Shown: one piece after another, positions 41,991 to 50,464 of the stretch
Position numbering within the stretch: the stretch's first letter is position 1
Layout of the letters: every line of letters begins with the position of its first letter
Source: Streptomyces sp. KMM 9044
GTDB lineage: Bacteria; Actinomycetota; Actinomycetes; Streptomycetales; Streptomycetaceae
Direction: 5' to 3'
Length of the DNA: 64,000 bases
NCBI RefSeq assembly: GCF_024701375.2
Contig: NZ_CP113910.1
Coordinates: 6,882,001 to 6,946,000, forward strand
The notes under the pieces: model-generated
What the model saw: only the letters and a program-made list of their open reading frames with translations
What the model was told of the DNA's origin: nothing
Databases searched by the model: none
Position numbers and translations under genes: made by a program

Positions 41991-44306
41991 TCAGCCCGCC
42001 CGGAAGGTGCGCAGGCGGAGGGAGTTGCCGACCACGAAGACCGACGAGAAGGCCATGGCCGCCCCCGCGATCATCGGGTTGAGCAGGCCGGCCGCGGCCA
42101 GCGGCAACGCGGCCACGTTGTAGGCGAAGGCCCAGAAGAGATTGGTCCGAATCGTGCCGAGGGTGCGGCGGGCGAGCCGGATCGCGTCCGCGGCGGCCCG
42201 CAGGTCGCCCCGTACGAGGGTCAGGTCACCGGCCTCGATCGCCGCGTCCGTGCCGGTCCCCATGGCCAGCCCGAGGTCGGCCTGGGCCAGCGCGGCGGCG
42301 TCGTTGACCCCGTCACCGACCATCGCGACCGAGCGGCCCTGTGCCTGAAGGCGCTTGACCACATCCACCTTGTCCTGCGGCAGCACCTGCGCGAAGACGT
42401 CCTCGGGCGTGATCCCGACCTCGTGGGCGACGGACCGGGCCACCGCCTCGTTGTCACCGGTCAGCAGAACAGGCCGCAGACCGAGCGCGCGCAGCCGGCG
42501 TATCGCCTCGGGGCTGGTCTCCTTCACGGCGTCGGCGATCTCCAGCACCGCGCGCGCCTCACCGTCCCAGGCCACCAGGACGACGGTGCGCCCGGCCGCC
42601 TCGGCGGCCTCCCGGGCCCGCGCCAGGTCCGCCGGCGGCTCCGTCTCCCACTGGGCCAGCAGCCGCTCCCGGCCGACGAGTACCGCGTGACCGTCCACGA
42701 CTCCCTGGACACCGAGTCCGGGCACGTTGGTGAAGCCCTCGGGAGCCGGCAGGGTGCCCAGCTTCTCCAGTGCCCCGTCGGCGACGGCGCGGGCGACGGG
42801 GTGTTCCGAGGAGTGCTCCAACGCGCCCGCCAGCCGAAGTACTTCGGCCTCGTCGGTGCCCGCGGCCGGGTGCACGGCCAGCAGGGTCATCCGGCCGGTG
42901 GTGATCGTGCCGGTCTTGTCGAGGACGACGGTGTCGACGCGGCGGGTGGACTCCAGGACCTCGGGGCCCTTGATGAGGATGCCGAGCTGTGCGCCGCGTC
43001 CGGTGCCGACCATGAGCGCGGTCGGGGTGGCGAGGCCGAGGGCGCAGGGGCAGGCGATGATCAGTACCGCGACGGCAGCGGTGAAGGCGGCGGTGAGTCC
43101 GGCTCCGTTGCCCAGCCAGAAGCCCAGGGTGCCCAGCGCCAGCGCGATCACCACCGGCACGAAGACCGCGGAGATCCGGTCCGCAAGCCGCTGCGCCGAT
43201 GCCTTCCCGTTCTGCGCGTCCTCCACCAGCCGTGCCATCCTGGCCAGCTGGGTGTCGGCGCCGACCCGGGTGGCCTCCACGACGAGACGCCCGCCCGCGT
43301 TCAGCGTGGCGCCGGTGACGGTGTCCCCGGCGCCCACCTCCACCGGGACGGACTCGCCGGTGAGTACGGAGGCGTCCACCGCCGAGGTGCCCTCGACGAC
43401 CGTGCCGTCGGTCGCGATCTTCTCGCCGGGACGTACCAGGAAACGGTCTCCGACCGTCAGCTCCCCCACAGGAAGCGTCTCTTCACGTCCGCCCGGGCGC
43501 AGCACGGTGACGTCCTTCGCGCCCAGTTCCAGCAGCGTCCGCAGTGCCGCACCCGCCTTCCGCTTGGCGCGCGCTTCGAAGTACCGCCCGGCCAGGAGGA
43601 AAGCGGTGACACCCGCGGCGGCCTCCAGGTAGATGTTCCCGGCGCCGTCCGAGCGGGTGATGGTCAGCTCGAAGGGGTGCGTCATGCCCGGTGTGCCCGC
43701 GGTGCCGAAGAAGAGTGCCCACAGTGACCACAGGAACGCCGCCGAGGTGCCGACCGAGATCAGTGTGTCCATAGTGGCCGCACCATGCCGCGCGTTGGTG
43801 AACGCGGCCCGGTGGAAGGGCCACCCCGCGTACGTCACGACCGGGGCCGCGAGCGTCAGGGACAGCCACTGCCAGTATTCGAACTGCAGGGCCGGGGCCA
43901 TCGCCATCGCCACGACGGGCACCGACAGCACCACGGCCGTGACCAGCCGCTCCCGCAGCGACCGCAGCTCGTCGGGCGCGGCCGGAGCCGGAGTGTCCTG
44001 GACCGCCGCGGGCGGCGCGGGCGGCGCGGGCTCCTGCGCCGTGTAACCGGTGGCCTCGACGGTGGCGATCAGGTCCCGCACGGTGACGCCTTCTCCGTGC
44101 GACACCCGGGCCTTCTCGGTGGCGTAGTTGACGGTGGCGGTGACCCCGTCCATCCGGTTGAGCCTCTTCTCGATCCGCGCGGCGCACGAGGCACAGGTCA
44201 TCCCGCCGATGGCCAGCTCCACCCGTACCTCGGCCCGGCTCTCGGCCGGTCCCCCGGCGGACGTGGCCTCGGGTTCGTTCCCGGGGCCGGCTGTACGGAC
44301 GGTCAT
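41991..44306 (-). CDS. copA: Copper-translocating P1B-type ATPase
   Basis: A 771-residue heavy-metal ATPase from ATG 44306 (AGGAGC 6 bases upstream). N-terminal metal-binding domain GMTCASC (35-41); then eight membrane helices with the metal site CPC in [20 protein letters not shown], the TGES actuator loop ([12 protein letters not shown]), the phosphorylation site DKTGT, SSEHPVA, and [10 protein letters not shown]. The last helix has [15 protein letters not shown], the Met-Ser-Ser type signature of Cu(I) pumps. It exports Cu(I). Copper-repressor-type operators in the 220-bp divergent region shared with the secreted protein gene indicate copper induction. No copZ or csoR gene is adjacent. Confidence 0.95.
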   Translation of the reverse strand: MTVRTAGPGNEPEATSAGGPAESRAEVRVELAIGGMTCASCAARIEKRLNRMDGVTATVNYATEKARVSHGEGVTVRDLIATVEATGYTAQEPAPPAPPAAVQDTPAPAAPDELRSLRERLVTAVVLSVPVVAMAMAPALQFEYWQWLSLTLAAPVVTYAGWPFHRAAFTNARHGAATMDTLISVGTSAAFLWSLWALFFGTAGTPGMTHPFELTITRSDGAGNIYLEAAAGVTAFLLAGRYFEARAKRKAGAALRTLLELGAKDVTVLRPGGREETLPVGELTVGDRFLVRPGEKIATDGTVVEGTSAVDASVLTGESVPVEVGAGDTVTGATLNAGGRLVVEATRVGADTQLARMARLVEDAQNGKASAQRLADRISAVFVPVVIALALGTLGFWLGNGAGLTAAFTAAVAVLIIACPCALGLATPTALMVGTGRGAQLGILIKGPEVLESTRRVDTVVLDKTGTITTGRMTLLAVHPAAGTDEAEVLRLAGALEHSSEHPVARAVADGALEKLGTLPAPEGFTNVPGLGVQGVVDGHAVLVGRERLLAQWETEPPADLARAREAAEAAGRTVVLVAWDGEARAVLEIADAVKETSPEAIRRLRALGLRPVLLTGDNEAVARSVAHEVGITPEDVFAQVLPQDKVDVVKRLQAQGRSVAMVGDGVNDAAALAQADLGLAMGTGTDAAIEAGDLTLVRGDLRAAADAIRLARRTLGTIRTNLFWAFAYNVAALPLAAAGLLNPMIAGAAMAFSSVFVVGNSLRLRTFRAG

Positions 44307-44368
44307 GAGTGCTCCTGGTGACGAGGGCCGGCCGGACAAACCCGACGGCCGACCGCAGTGTACGGGCC

Positions 44369-44405
44369 GGGGGTATATCCTCTCCTGTAGTTCAGGTATA
44401 CCCCC
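44369..44405. promoter_or_regulatory. CsoR-type copper operator facing copA
   Basis: Perfect 9-bp arms GGGGGTATA (44369-44377) and TATACCCCC (44397-44405), about 63 bp upstream of copA. A TACC...GGTA half-pair also spans 44398-44414. The TACCCC/GGGGTA pattern is that of CsoR-family Cu(I)-responsive repressor sites. Confidence 0.6.
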
Positions 44406-44436
44406 CATAGGTATGTGATTCAAGGGTCGTCCGACC

Positions 44437-44464
44437 TTGACTAAGTACCCCCCAGGGGTATGGT
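44437..44464 (+). promoter_or_regulatory. Copper-regulated promoter of the secreted protein gene
   Basis: TTGACT (44437-44442) and TATGGT (44459-44464), spacer 16, form a promoter. Between them lies TACCCC-CCA-GGGGTA (44446-44460), a near-ideal CsoR-type operator. A repressor here would directly block RNA polymerase and release on binding Cu(I). Confidence 0.72.
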
Positions 44465-44525
44465 GAGGTGTGTGGACACCGACCCGGAGCCGGGCCGGAG
44501 ATGTTGTTTCCAAGGAGAGACGGCC

Positions 44526-45497
44526 ATGCAGACCGGACTGAAGACCACCGCATTCGCCGCAGCCCTGGCCGCGACCTTCGGCGCGGCGTACGGCGTCGGC
44601 CAGGGGCTTGAGCCGGTCGTCGAGGACGGAGGACCCGTCTCCGCGCACGACGAGCGGCACGCCCCCACCTCGCCCGCACCGCACGAGGGTGACGGTCGTG
44701 ACGGGCACGAGACCGCCCCCGCGGGAGGCCTGCAGGTCTCCGAGAACGGCTACACCCTCGACCTGAGGACCCCGACGGTCGAGGCCGGTCGACGCGCGGA
44801 CCTGCGGTTCGCCGTCCGGGACGACAGCGGGCGGGCGGTCACCGACTACCAACGCGAGCACGACAAGGAACTGCACCTCATCGTGGCCTCGCGCGACCTG
44901 CTCACCTACCGTCACCTGCACCCCACGCGCGCCGCCGACGGCACCTGGAGCACCCCGGTCGACCTGCCGAGGGCCGGCGGTTACCGGGTCTTCGCCGACT
45001 TCACCCCGGGGAGAAAGGATGCCGAGAACCTCACCCTCGGCGCGGACCTCGCCGCTTCTGGCCCCTACCGGCCGCAGCGCCTGCCCGAACCTCGTGACAC
45101 GGCCCGGGCCGGCGGCTACGAGGTCCGCCTGGAGGGGGCGCTGCGGCCGGGCCGGGGGAGCGGGCTTGACCTGACCGTCTCCCGTGACGGCAAACCGGTC
45201 ACCGACCTCCAGCCCTACCTCGGTGCCTACGGCCACTTGGCCGCCCTGCGCTCCGGAGACCTCGCCTACCTGCACGTCCACCCGAACGGCGAACCCGGCG
45301 ACGGCAGCACCGAGCCCGGTCCGGCGATCTCGTTCACGGCCACGGCGCCCAGCGCGGGCAGCTACCGGATGTTCCTGGACTTCAAACACGACGGAGTCGT
45401 CCGTACCGCGGCGTTCACGGTCGAGGCGGGCACTCCCGCACCGGACTCCGGTACCGGCGACCACGGAGGCCGGGGCGGGGACGGTCACGGTCACTGA
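44526..45497 (+). CDS. Secreted copper-locus protein, probable metal binder
   Basis: A 323-residue protein from ATG 44526 (AAGGAG 8 bases upstream). A signal peptide or single anchor ([20 protein letters not shown]) precedes a His/Asp-rich linker, two beta-sandwich-like units with [20 protein letters not shown] and [20 protein letters not shown], and a His-rich tail ([12 protein letters not shown]). The two HLHP/HVHP motifs in equivalent positions suggest a duplicated domain with metal-binding His. I know this type from copA neighbourhoods in actinobacteria but no activity is established. The copper-type promoter upstream and divergent copA support a role in extracytoplasmic copper handling. 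Confidence 0.75.
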   Translation: MQTGLKTTAFAAALAATFGAAYGVGQGLEPVVEDGGPVSAHDERHAPTSPAPHEGDGRDGHETAPAGGLQVSENGYTLDLRTPTVEAGRRADLRFAVRDDSGRAVTDYQREHDKELHLIVASRDLLTYRHLHPTRAADGTWSTPVDLPRAGGYRVFADFTPGRKDAENLTLGADLAASGPYRPQRLPEPRDTARAGGYEVRLEGALRPGRGSGLDLTVSRDGKPVTDLQPYLGAYGHLAALRSGDLAYLHVHPNGEPGDGSTEPGPAISFTATAPSAGSYRMFLDFKHDGVVRTAAFTVEAGTPAPDSGTGDHGGRGGDGHGH

Positions 45498-45505
45498 GCC
45501 GCACA

Positions 45506-45549
45506 CGCCGCCGGCCGGACAGCGCCACCGCGCGGCCCGGCCGGCGGCG
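45506..45549. terminator. Terminator after the secreted copper protein gene
   Basis: Perfect 13-bp stem CGCCGCCGGCCGG/CCGGCCGGCGGCG with an 18-base loop. Confidence 0.7.
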
Positions 45550-45555
45550 CACGGC

Positions 45556-46083
45556 TCACGCCACGACGACGCGCAGTCCCGCCTCCTCGAACCGGTGCAC
45601 CGCCTCCGGAGCCACCGCCGAGTCCGTCACCAGGGTGTCCACCGACTCGGCCGGGCAGATCCGGGCGAACGCACGTCGGCCCAGCTTGCTGGAGTCGGCG
45701 GCCACGACCACCCGCTCGGCCCGCTCGCACAGCAGCCGGTTGATCGCCGCCTCCGCCTCGTCGTGTGCCGCCGCCCCCGTGCGCGACGTCGAAGGCGACG
45801 ACACCCAGCACCGCCACGTCGAGCGTGATCTGTCCCAGCACGCCGTCCGCGAGCGGCCCTACCAGCTCGTACGACTGGGCCCGTGCGGCACCGCCCGTCA
45901 CCACGATCTTGAACTGCGGTCGCACGGCGAGTTCGCACGCGATGTTGAGCGCGTTCGTCACCACGGTCAGCGCGGGCGATCCGGACACGAGATCGCCGCG
46001 CACCGCCAGCGCACGCGCCACCTCCGTGGTAGTCGTCCCGCCGGTCAGCCCGACCGCCTCGCCCGGCGCGAGGGGACACCCGC
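45556..46083 (-). pseudogene. C-terminal remnant of a DeoR-family regulator
   Basis: Minus strand from about 46083: GEAVGLTGGTTTTEVARALA, LTVVTNALNIACELAVRPQF and VVTGGAARAQSYELVGPLAD, the sugar-phosphate-binding domain of DeoR/GlpR/AgaR regulators. After DVAVLGVVAFDVA the sequence continues in another frame (AAAHDEAEAAINRLLCERAE, VVVAADSSKLGRRAFARICP) because of one extra G near 45785. The N-terminal helix-turn-helix is missing: the sequence joins directly to a SIS-domain gene fragment on the other strand. Not functional. Confidence 0.78.
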
Positions 46084-46290
46084 ACCACCGCGCTCACCGC
46101 CGACCCGGACACTCCCGTGACGACGGCGGCGGACGAGACCGTCGTGCTCGACCACGCGGACGAACGCTCTGTCGTGCAGACCCGGTTCGCCACCACTGCC
46201 CTCACTCTGCTCCGCGCCCACCTCCGCCTGCACGGCGACACGGTCGTCGAGGACGCGCGCACCGCCCTCGCGCAACCGCCGCCCGCCCGG
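46075..46290 (+). pseudogene. Internal/C-terminal remnant of a SIS-domain sugar isomerase gene
   Basis: The frame reads TADPDTPVTTAADETVVLDH, ADERSVVQTRFATTALTLLR, AHLRLHGDTVVEDARTALAQ. This matches the second sugar-isomerase (SIS) half of AgaS-like proteins around the SVVQTRF segment. Roughly 270 N-terminal residues are absent, replaced by the DeoR remnant, and it runs into the aldolase remnant at about 46290. Confidence 0.6.
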
Positions 46291-46293
46291 ACG

Positions 46294-46856
46294 CAGGCTT
46301 CGGCTCCGTCGTGTACGACGCGGCCCGGCTGCCGTACACCGAGAACCTCGCCGCGCCCCGGGCGGCCGTCGACTGGGCACACGCCCGGGGTCTGTGGATC
46401 GAGGCCGAACTGGGAGAGATCGGCGGCAAAGGCGGCAGGTCCCCGCTGGACGCCCACGCACCAGGCGCCCGCACCGACCCCGACCAGGCCCGCGCCTTCG
46501 TCGCCGGCTCGGGCGTGGACGCGCTCGCCGTCGCCGTCGGCACCACACACGCGATGACCACCCGCACCGCCACCCTCGACCACGCCCTCCTCGGACGCCT
46601 GTCCACCGCCCTGGACGTCCCCCTCGTCCCGCACGGCTCCTCCGGCCTCCCGGACGCCGAACCCACCGCCGCCGTCGGATCGGGCATCGCCAAGGTGAAC
46701 ATCGGCACGGCGCCGAACACCGCCATGACCGGAGCCATCCGCGGCTTCCTCGCCGCCCGCCCCGAAGCGGTCGGCTCCCGCGGCTGCCGGACCGCGGACC
46801 GTGAGGCGATGACCCGCGCGGTGGCGGCCGTCATCGGAACGCTCACCGCCCACTGA
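46294..46856 (+). pseudogene. C-terminal two thirds of a class II (GatY/KbaY-like) aldolase
   Basis: Reads AGFGSVVYDAARLPYTENLA, GLWIEAELGEIGGKGG, GVDALAVAVGTTHAMTTRTA, LVPHGSSGLPDAEPTAAVGS and GIAKVNIGTAPNTAMTGAIR to a normal stop at 46856. This is the zinc-dependent fructose/tagatose-bisphosphate aldolase family, with HGSSG and NIGT phosphate-binding motifs. About the first 90 residues are missing, including the first zinc-ligand region. Translation could start at GTG 46312 but the product would be incomplete. A strong terminator follows. Confidence 0.8.
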
Positions 46857-46860
46857 ACCG

Positions 46861-46908
46861 GCCTGAGCCCGAACCGGCCGGGAACTTCGCGGCCGGTTCG
46901 GGTCAGGC
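46861..46908 (+). terminator. Strong terminator after the aldolase remnant
   Basis: A 19-20-bp stem (GCCTGAGCCCGAACCGGCCG against its complement with a single-base bulge) around a 9-base loop. Confidence 0.78.
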
Positions 46909-46945
46909 CCGGAGGCCGGGCCGACGGCCCAGGACGGAGGGCGGC

Positions 46946-48100
46946 TTACCGCTTCACGGCCTTCAGTACGACGAACTTCCGGTCGCTCGCCACCACTTCG
47001 CTGTTCCCGAACAGCCGTCGCAGCTTCACGTGGTAACCCAGATGCCGGTTGCCGACCACCCACAGCTCACCACCCGCCCGCAGGGCGCGCCGGGCGCCGG
47101 TGAACATGCGCCAGGCGGTGGCGTCGCTTGTCGCCTGGTGGGAGTGGAACGGCGGATTGTTGAGCACCAGGTCGACACTGGAGTCCGGTACGCCCGTCAG
47201 ACCGTCGCCAACCCGGAACTCGGCATGCCCTGGTACGCCGTTGGTCCGGTAGGTCGCCTGCGCGGACGCCACCGCCTGGAACGACTCGTCCGCGAACAGC
47301 AGTTCGGCCCGCGGGTCGGACAGTGCCACCGCCGTACCGACGACGCCGTTGCCGCACCCGAGGTCCACCACCCGAAGCCCCGGCCGCTCCGGCGGCGGCT
47401 GTGGCAGATGCCGGAGGAAGAACCGGGTACCGATGTCGAGCCGGTCCGCGCAGAAGACCCCCGCGTGGCTGACGACGGCCCGGCCGGACATCGAGCCGAT
47501 ACCGTCGGGCAGCCGGTAGCGGTACGGCCAGGGACCGGCGGGACGGACCAGCGCCGGGTCCGGGGTGCAGAAGATCAGACGTGCCTTCTTCTCGGCGAGG
47601 GAGGTCCGGGTGGGGCCGATGATCCGTTCGAACAGGTTCAGCGTCGAGCTGTGGATCTCCTTCACCATGCCGGTCCCGACGACGACCGTGCCCTCGTGCA
47701 CCGCGGGCGCCAGCCGCAGCAGTTGGTCCTCCAGCAGCGCCAGGCTCTTGGGCACCCGCACCAGCAGCACGTCGATCCGGCCCGGTGGCGGGTCCTGCGT
47801 GGTGAGCAGCGGCACCGTACCGGGCCCGACCCCGGCGCGTGCCAGGTTCGCGCGGGTCGCCTCCTGCCCCAGCCAGGAGTCGGTGATCTGCGTCGGCCGG
47901 TGGGCGGCGAGCGCGGTGACGAGCGCCCCCCACCGGTCCCCGACGACCACGACCGTGCCTTCCAGCGGCACCTCCTCCCGGTCGAGATGCCCGAGCAGGT
48001 ACTCGTCGGAGGCGTCCCAGGCGCGCAGCCGGTCGCGGGGATCCTCGGGGAAGCGGGCCAGGAGCGGCGCACCCCACGCAGTCGTCATACGGTCGTTCAT
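46946..48100 (-). CDS. RlmG/RsmC-type class I methyltransferase
   Basis: A 384-residue protein with the duplicated Rossmann layout of RsmC/RlmG rRNA guanine-N2 methyltransferases. The N-terminal half lacks a SAM motif; the C-terminal half has RVVDLGCGNGVVGTAVALSD (SAM loop) and LVLNNPPFHSHQA, the NPPF catalytic motif for exocyclic amino groups. The likely substrate is a G of 16S or 23S rRNA. The start lies only 13 bp from MITE copy B, and no ribosome-binding site is visible in those 13 bases, so the element may now supply its upstream signals. Confidence 0.85.
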   Translation of the reverse strand: MNDRMTTAWGAPLLARFPEDPRDRLRAWDASDEYLLGHLDREEVPLEGTVVVVGDRWGALVTALAAHRPTQITDSWLGQEATRANLARAGVGPGTVPLLTTQDPPPGRIDVLLVRVPKSLALLEDQLLRLAPAVHEGTVVVGTGMVKEIHSSTLNLFERIIGPTRTSLAEKKARLIFCTPDPALVRPAGPWPYRYRLPDGIGSMSGRAVVSHAGVFCADRLDIGTRFFLRHLPQPPPERPGLRVVDLGCGNGVVGTAVALSDPRAELLFADESFQAVASAQATYRTNGVPGHAEFRVGDGLTGVPDSSVDLVLNNPPFHSHQATSDATAWRMFTGARRALRAGGELWVVGNRHLGYHVKLRRLFGNSEVVASDRKFVVLKAVKR

Positions 48101-48113
48101 CGTGTGGGCCAGG

Positions 48114-48286
48114 CTAGCCCCATCCTCCGCAGGTCACCCATTCGGGAAGATCAACTGATCACAGCTGGTCAGCCACCGATCAGCGCAGCGGTCCGCGGTG
48201 CAGAACCCGCCGAAGCACGATCGCTCCAGGACCGTGATCCAGCCCGGAGGCTGTGCAAAAGAGTGACCCGCGGAGGGTGGAGCTAG
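48114..48286 (-). mobile_element. MITE-like element, copy B (173 bp, inverted relative to copy A)
   Basis: Bounded by CTAG at 48114-48117 and 48283-48286. Read on the minus strand it equals copy A at all but three positions, all in the terminal repeats: two adjacent changes in one end and one in the other, which turns GGAGGACGG into GGAGGATGG. It lies between the divergent RlmG-like and AlkB genes. The pair encloses 31.5 kb in inverted orientation. Confidence 0.8.
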
Positions 48287-48353
48287 CCGAGCCGCCTCGG
48301 AGAGTGCCGGGCAGGAGACGAGCCGTGGGGCGGGAGGGGAGCCGTCGGGCACG

Positions 48354-49013
48354 ATGGGAGCCATGGACGGCGAACTGTTTCCCCGGACCCGGGCCGAGGT
48401 CGCGCCCGGAGCGGTGCACGTGCCGCACTGGCTGGACGCCCGGACACAGCGCACCCTGCTCGACGCGTGCCGCGCGTGGGCCCGCCCGCCCGCCGGGCTG
48501 CGCACGGTCCGCACCCCCGGCGGCGGCACGATGACCGCCCGGCAGGTGTGCCTGGGCAGGCACTGGTACCCGTACGGCTACGCGAGCACCGCCGTCGACG
48601 GCGACGGTGCCCCGGTCAAGCCGTTCCCCGCCTGCCTCGGCGAGCTCGGACGCCGCGCGGCGAGGGACGCACTGGGAACCGGGGCGGCGCCGGGGGCCGC
48701 GTACGACATCGCACTCATCAACTTCTACGACGGTGATGCCCGCATGGGCATGCACCGCGACAGCGACGAAAAGAGCGACGCGCCCGTGGTGTCGCTGAGC
48801 CTCGGCGACACCTGCGTCTTCCGCTTCGGCAACCCCGACACCCGGGCCCGCCCCTACACGGACGTCGAGCTGCGCAGCGGTGACCTGTTCGTCTTCGGCG
48901 GGCAGTCGCGGCTCGCCCACCACGGGGTCCCACGCGTGCACGCGGGCACGGCGCCAACGGAGTTGGGGCTCACCGGGAGGCTGAACATCACACTCCGGGT
49001 CAGCGGCTGGTAA
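48354..49013 (+). CDS. AlkB-like alpha-ketoglutarate-dependent dioxygenase
   Basis: About 217-219 residues; ATGs at 48354 and 48363 are both possible, with GGGAGGGGAG at 48331-48340. The non-haem iron fold is complete: YDIALINFYDGDARMGMHRD (His and Asp ligands), SLSLGDTCVFRFG, LFVFGGQSRLAHHGVPRV (third ligand His) and GRLNITLRVSG (Arg residues binding alpha-ketoglutarate). AlkB enzymes repair alkylated bases such as 1-methyladenine by oxidative demethylation. No adaptive-response neighbour is present. MITE copy B lies 67 bp upstream. Confidence 0.9.
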   Translation: MGAMDGELFPRTRAEVAPGAVHVPHWLDARTQRTLLDACRAWARPPAGLRTVRTPGGGTMTARQVCLGRHWYPYGYASTAVDGDGAPVKPFPACLGELGRRAARDALGTGAAPGAAYDIALINFYDGDARMGMHRDSDEKSDAPVVSLSLGDTCVFRFGNPDTRARPYTDVELRSGDLFVFGGQSRLAHHGVPRVHAGTAPTELGLTGRLNITLRVSGW

Positions 49014-49048
49014 CCGGACGCGGTTGCGATCATGGGAGACTCGCCCTC

Positions 49049-50287
49049 ATGAGCGGGAAGGCGGACCCCCGGCCGGCGGGGGAAGGGACCACCTCGAGGA
49101 CGCGGCTGGACCGGGGGCGCGGTGCGCTCGGGCCCGCGTTGGAGCTCGTGCACACCGGACGTGCGCCGACCCGCGCGGTGCTCACCGCGGAGCTGGGCGT
49201 GACGCGGGCGACGGCAGGCGCGGTCGCCGCCGAACTGGAGGCACTCGGCCTGATCCGGGTCGACGCCAGGCCCGGCGCGGCGGCCGGCTCCCAGGGCCGC
49301 CCCTCGCACCGGCTCTCGGTCGCCGAGAACGGCCCGGTGACGCTGGCCGCGCAGGTGCACGCCGACGGCTTCCGGGCCGCCCTGGTCGGCCTCGGCGGCC
49401 GGATCGTGGCCACCGCCCCCGGCTGCGAGGTCATCGACGCCGACCCGGCGAAGGTGCTCGGTTCCGTCGTCGAGGCCGGCGCCGGTCTGCTCCGGGAGAC
49501 CGGGCGCCGGTGCGTCGGAGCAGGGCTTGCCGTGCCGTCGGCGATGGCCGAACCCGAAGGGCTGGCCCTCAACCCGATGCACCTGGCCTGGTCCGAGGGC
49601 GCCCCGGTGCGGGAGATCTTCGCCGAGCAGGTGCGCGCCGCCGGCCTAGACGGCCCCGCCTTCGCGGGGAACGACGTCAACCTCGCCGCCCTCGCCGAGC
49701 ACCGGCACGGCGCCGGGCGCGGCGCACGCGACCTGCTGTGCGTGGCCACCGGTCACCGGGGCGTCGGCGGCGCGCTGGTGCTCGACGGCCGCCTGCACAC
49801 CGGCAGTTCCGGCCTCGCCCTCGAGGTCGGCCACGTCGCCGTCAACCCCGGCGGCCGCCCCTGCCACTGCGGCAGCCGGGGCTGCCTGGACGTCGAGGCG
49901 GACCCGCTGGCCTTCCTCACCGCGGCCGGCCGTGAACCCGGCCCCGAGATGTCCCTCCTGAAACAGGCCGACACGCTGATCCGCGAGCACCACGACGACC
50001 CGGCCGTCCGCTCCGCCGTCGCCACCCTCGTCGACCGCCTGGGGCTGGGACTGGCCGGCCTGGTGAACATCCTCAACCCGGACAGGATCATCCTCGGTGG
50101 TCTGCACGGCACCCTGCTGGACGCAGCCCCGGACCGGTTGCGTGCCGTCGTCGCCGACCGCAGCCTGTGGGGCCGCAGCGGCGGCGTTCCGATCCTGGCC
50201 TGCGCCCTGGACCACAACAGCCTGGTCGGCGCCGCCGAACTGGCCTGGCAGCCGGTCCTGGACGACCCTCTGGGAATCCTGGCGTAA
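49049..50287 (+). CDS. ROK-family transcriptional regulator (NagC/XylR type)
   Basis: A 412-residue protein. Residues about 25-85 form a winged helix (ALELVHTGRAPTRAVLTAEL, GVTRATAGAVAAELEALGLI). The rest is a ROK domain with CVATGHRGVGGALVLDGRLH and the zinc signature GHVAVNPGGRPCHCGSRGCL. The ATP-binding DxGGT motif is degenerate (LAAQVHADGFRAALVGL), as usual for regulators that sense sugars without phosphorylating them. Target genes unknown; a carbohydrate locus is expected nearby, and the downstream dehydrogenase at 50465 may be one target. Confidence 0.9.
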   Translation: MSGKADPRPAGEGTTSRTRLDRGRGALGPALELVHTGRAPTRAVLTAELGVTRATAGAVAAELEALGLIRVDARPGAAAGSQGRPSHRLSVAENGPVTLAAQVHADGFRAALVGLGGRIVATAPGCEVIDADPAKVLGSVVEAGAGLLRETGRRCVGAGLAVPSAMAEPEGLALNPMHLAWSEGAPVREIFAEQVRAAGLDGPAFAGNDVNLAALAEHRHGAGRGARDLLCVATGHRGVGGALVLDGRLHTGSSGLALEVGHVAVNPGGRPCHCGSRGCLDVEADPLAFLTAAGREPGPEMSLLKQADTLIREHHDDPAVRSAVATLVDRLGLGLAGLVNILNPDRIILGGLHGTLLDAAPDRLRAVVADRSLWGRSGGVPILACALDHNSLVGAAELAWQPVLDDPLGILA

Positions 50288-50464
50288 CCGGCCGGCGCAG
50301 GGGCAGGCGGTACGGCGGACGGCCGGCCGACAGGCGCACCCTCCGCAGACCGTCGCACAATGATCCACGAGGTACGAACGGGCTGTGCGAGCGGGCCGCA
50401 GAGACGGGTCCCGCGAGCGGACCCGTCTCGTACGGACCGGACCGACCGACAGAAGGCCGAGGTC

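Noticed and set aside
41991..45506. A 1171-codon minus-strand frame starting near 45506
   Set aside because: Only the part from ATG 44306 is the copper ATPase; the upstream extension crosses the promoter region and is antisense to the secreted copper protein.
16405..48286. The 31.5-kb segment between the inverted repeats as an integrative element or genomic island
   Set aside because: It contains housekeeping-type genes such as etfBA, no integrase, relaxase or phage genes, and the flanking repeats are inverted rather than direct, so att sites are unlikely.
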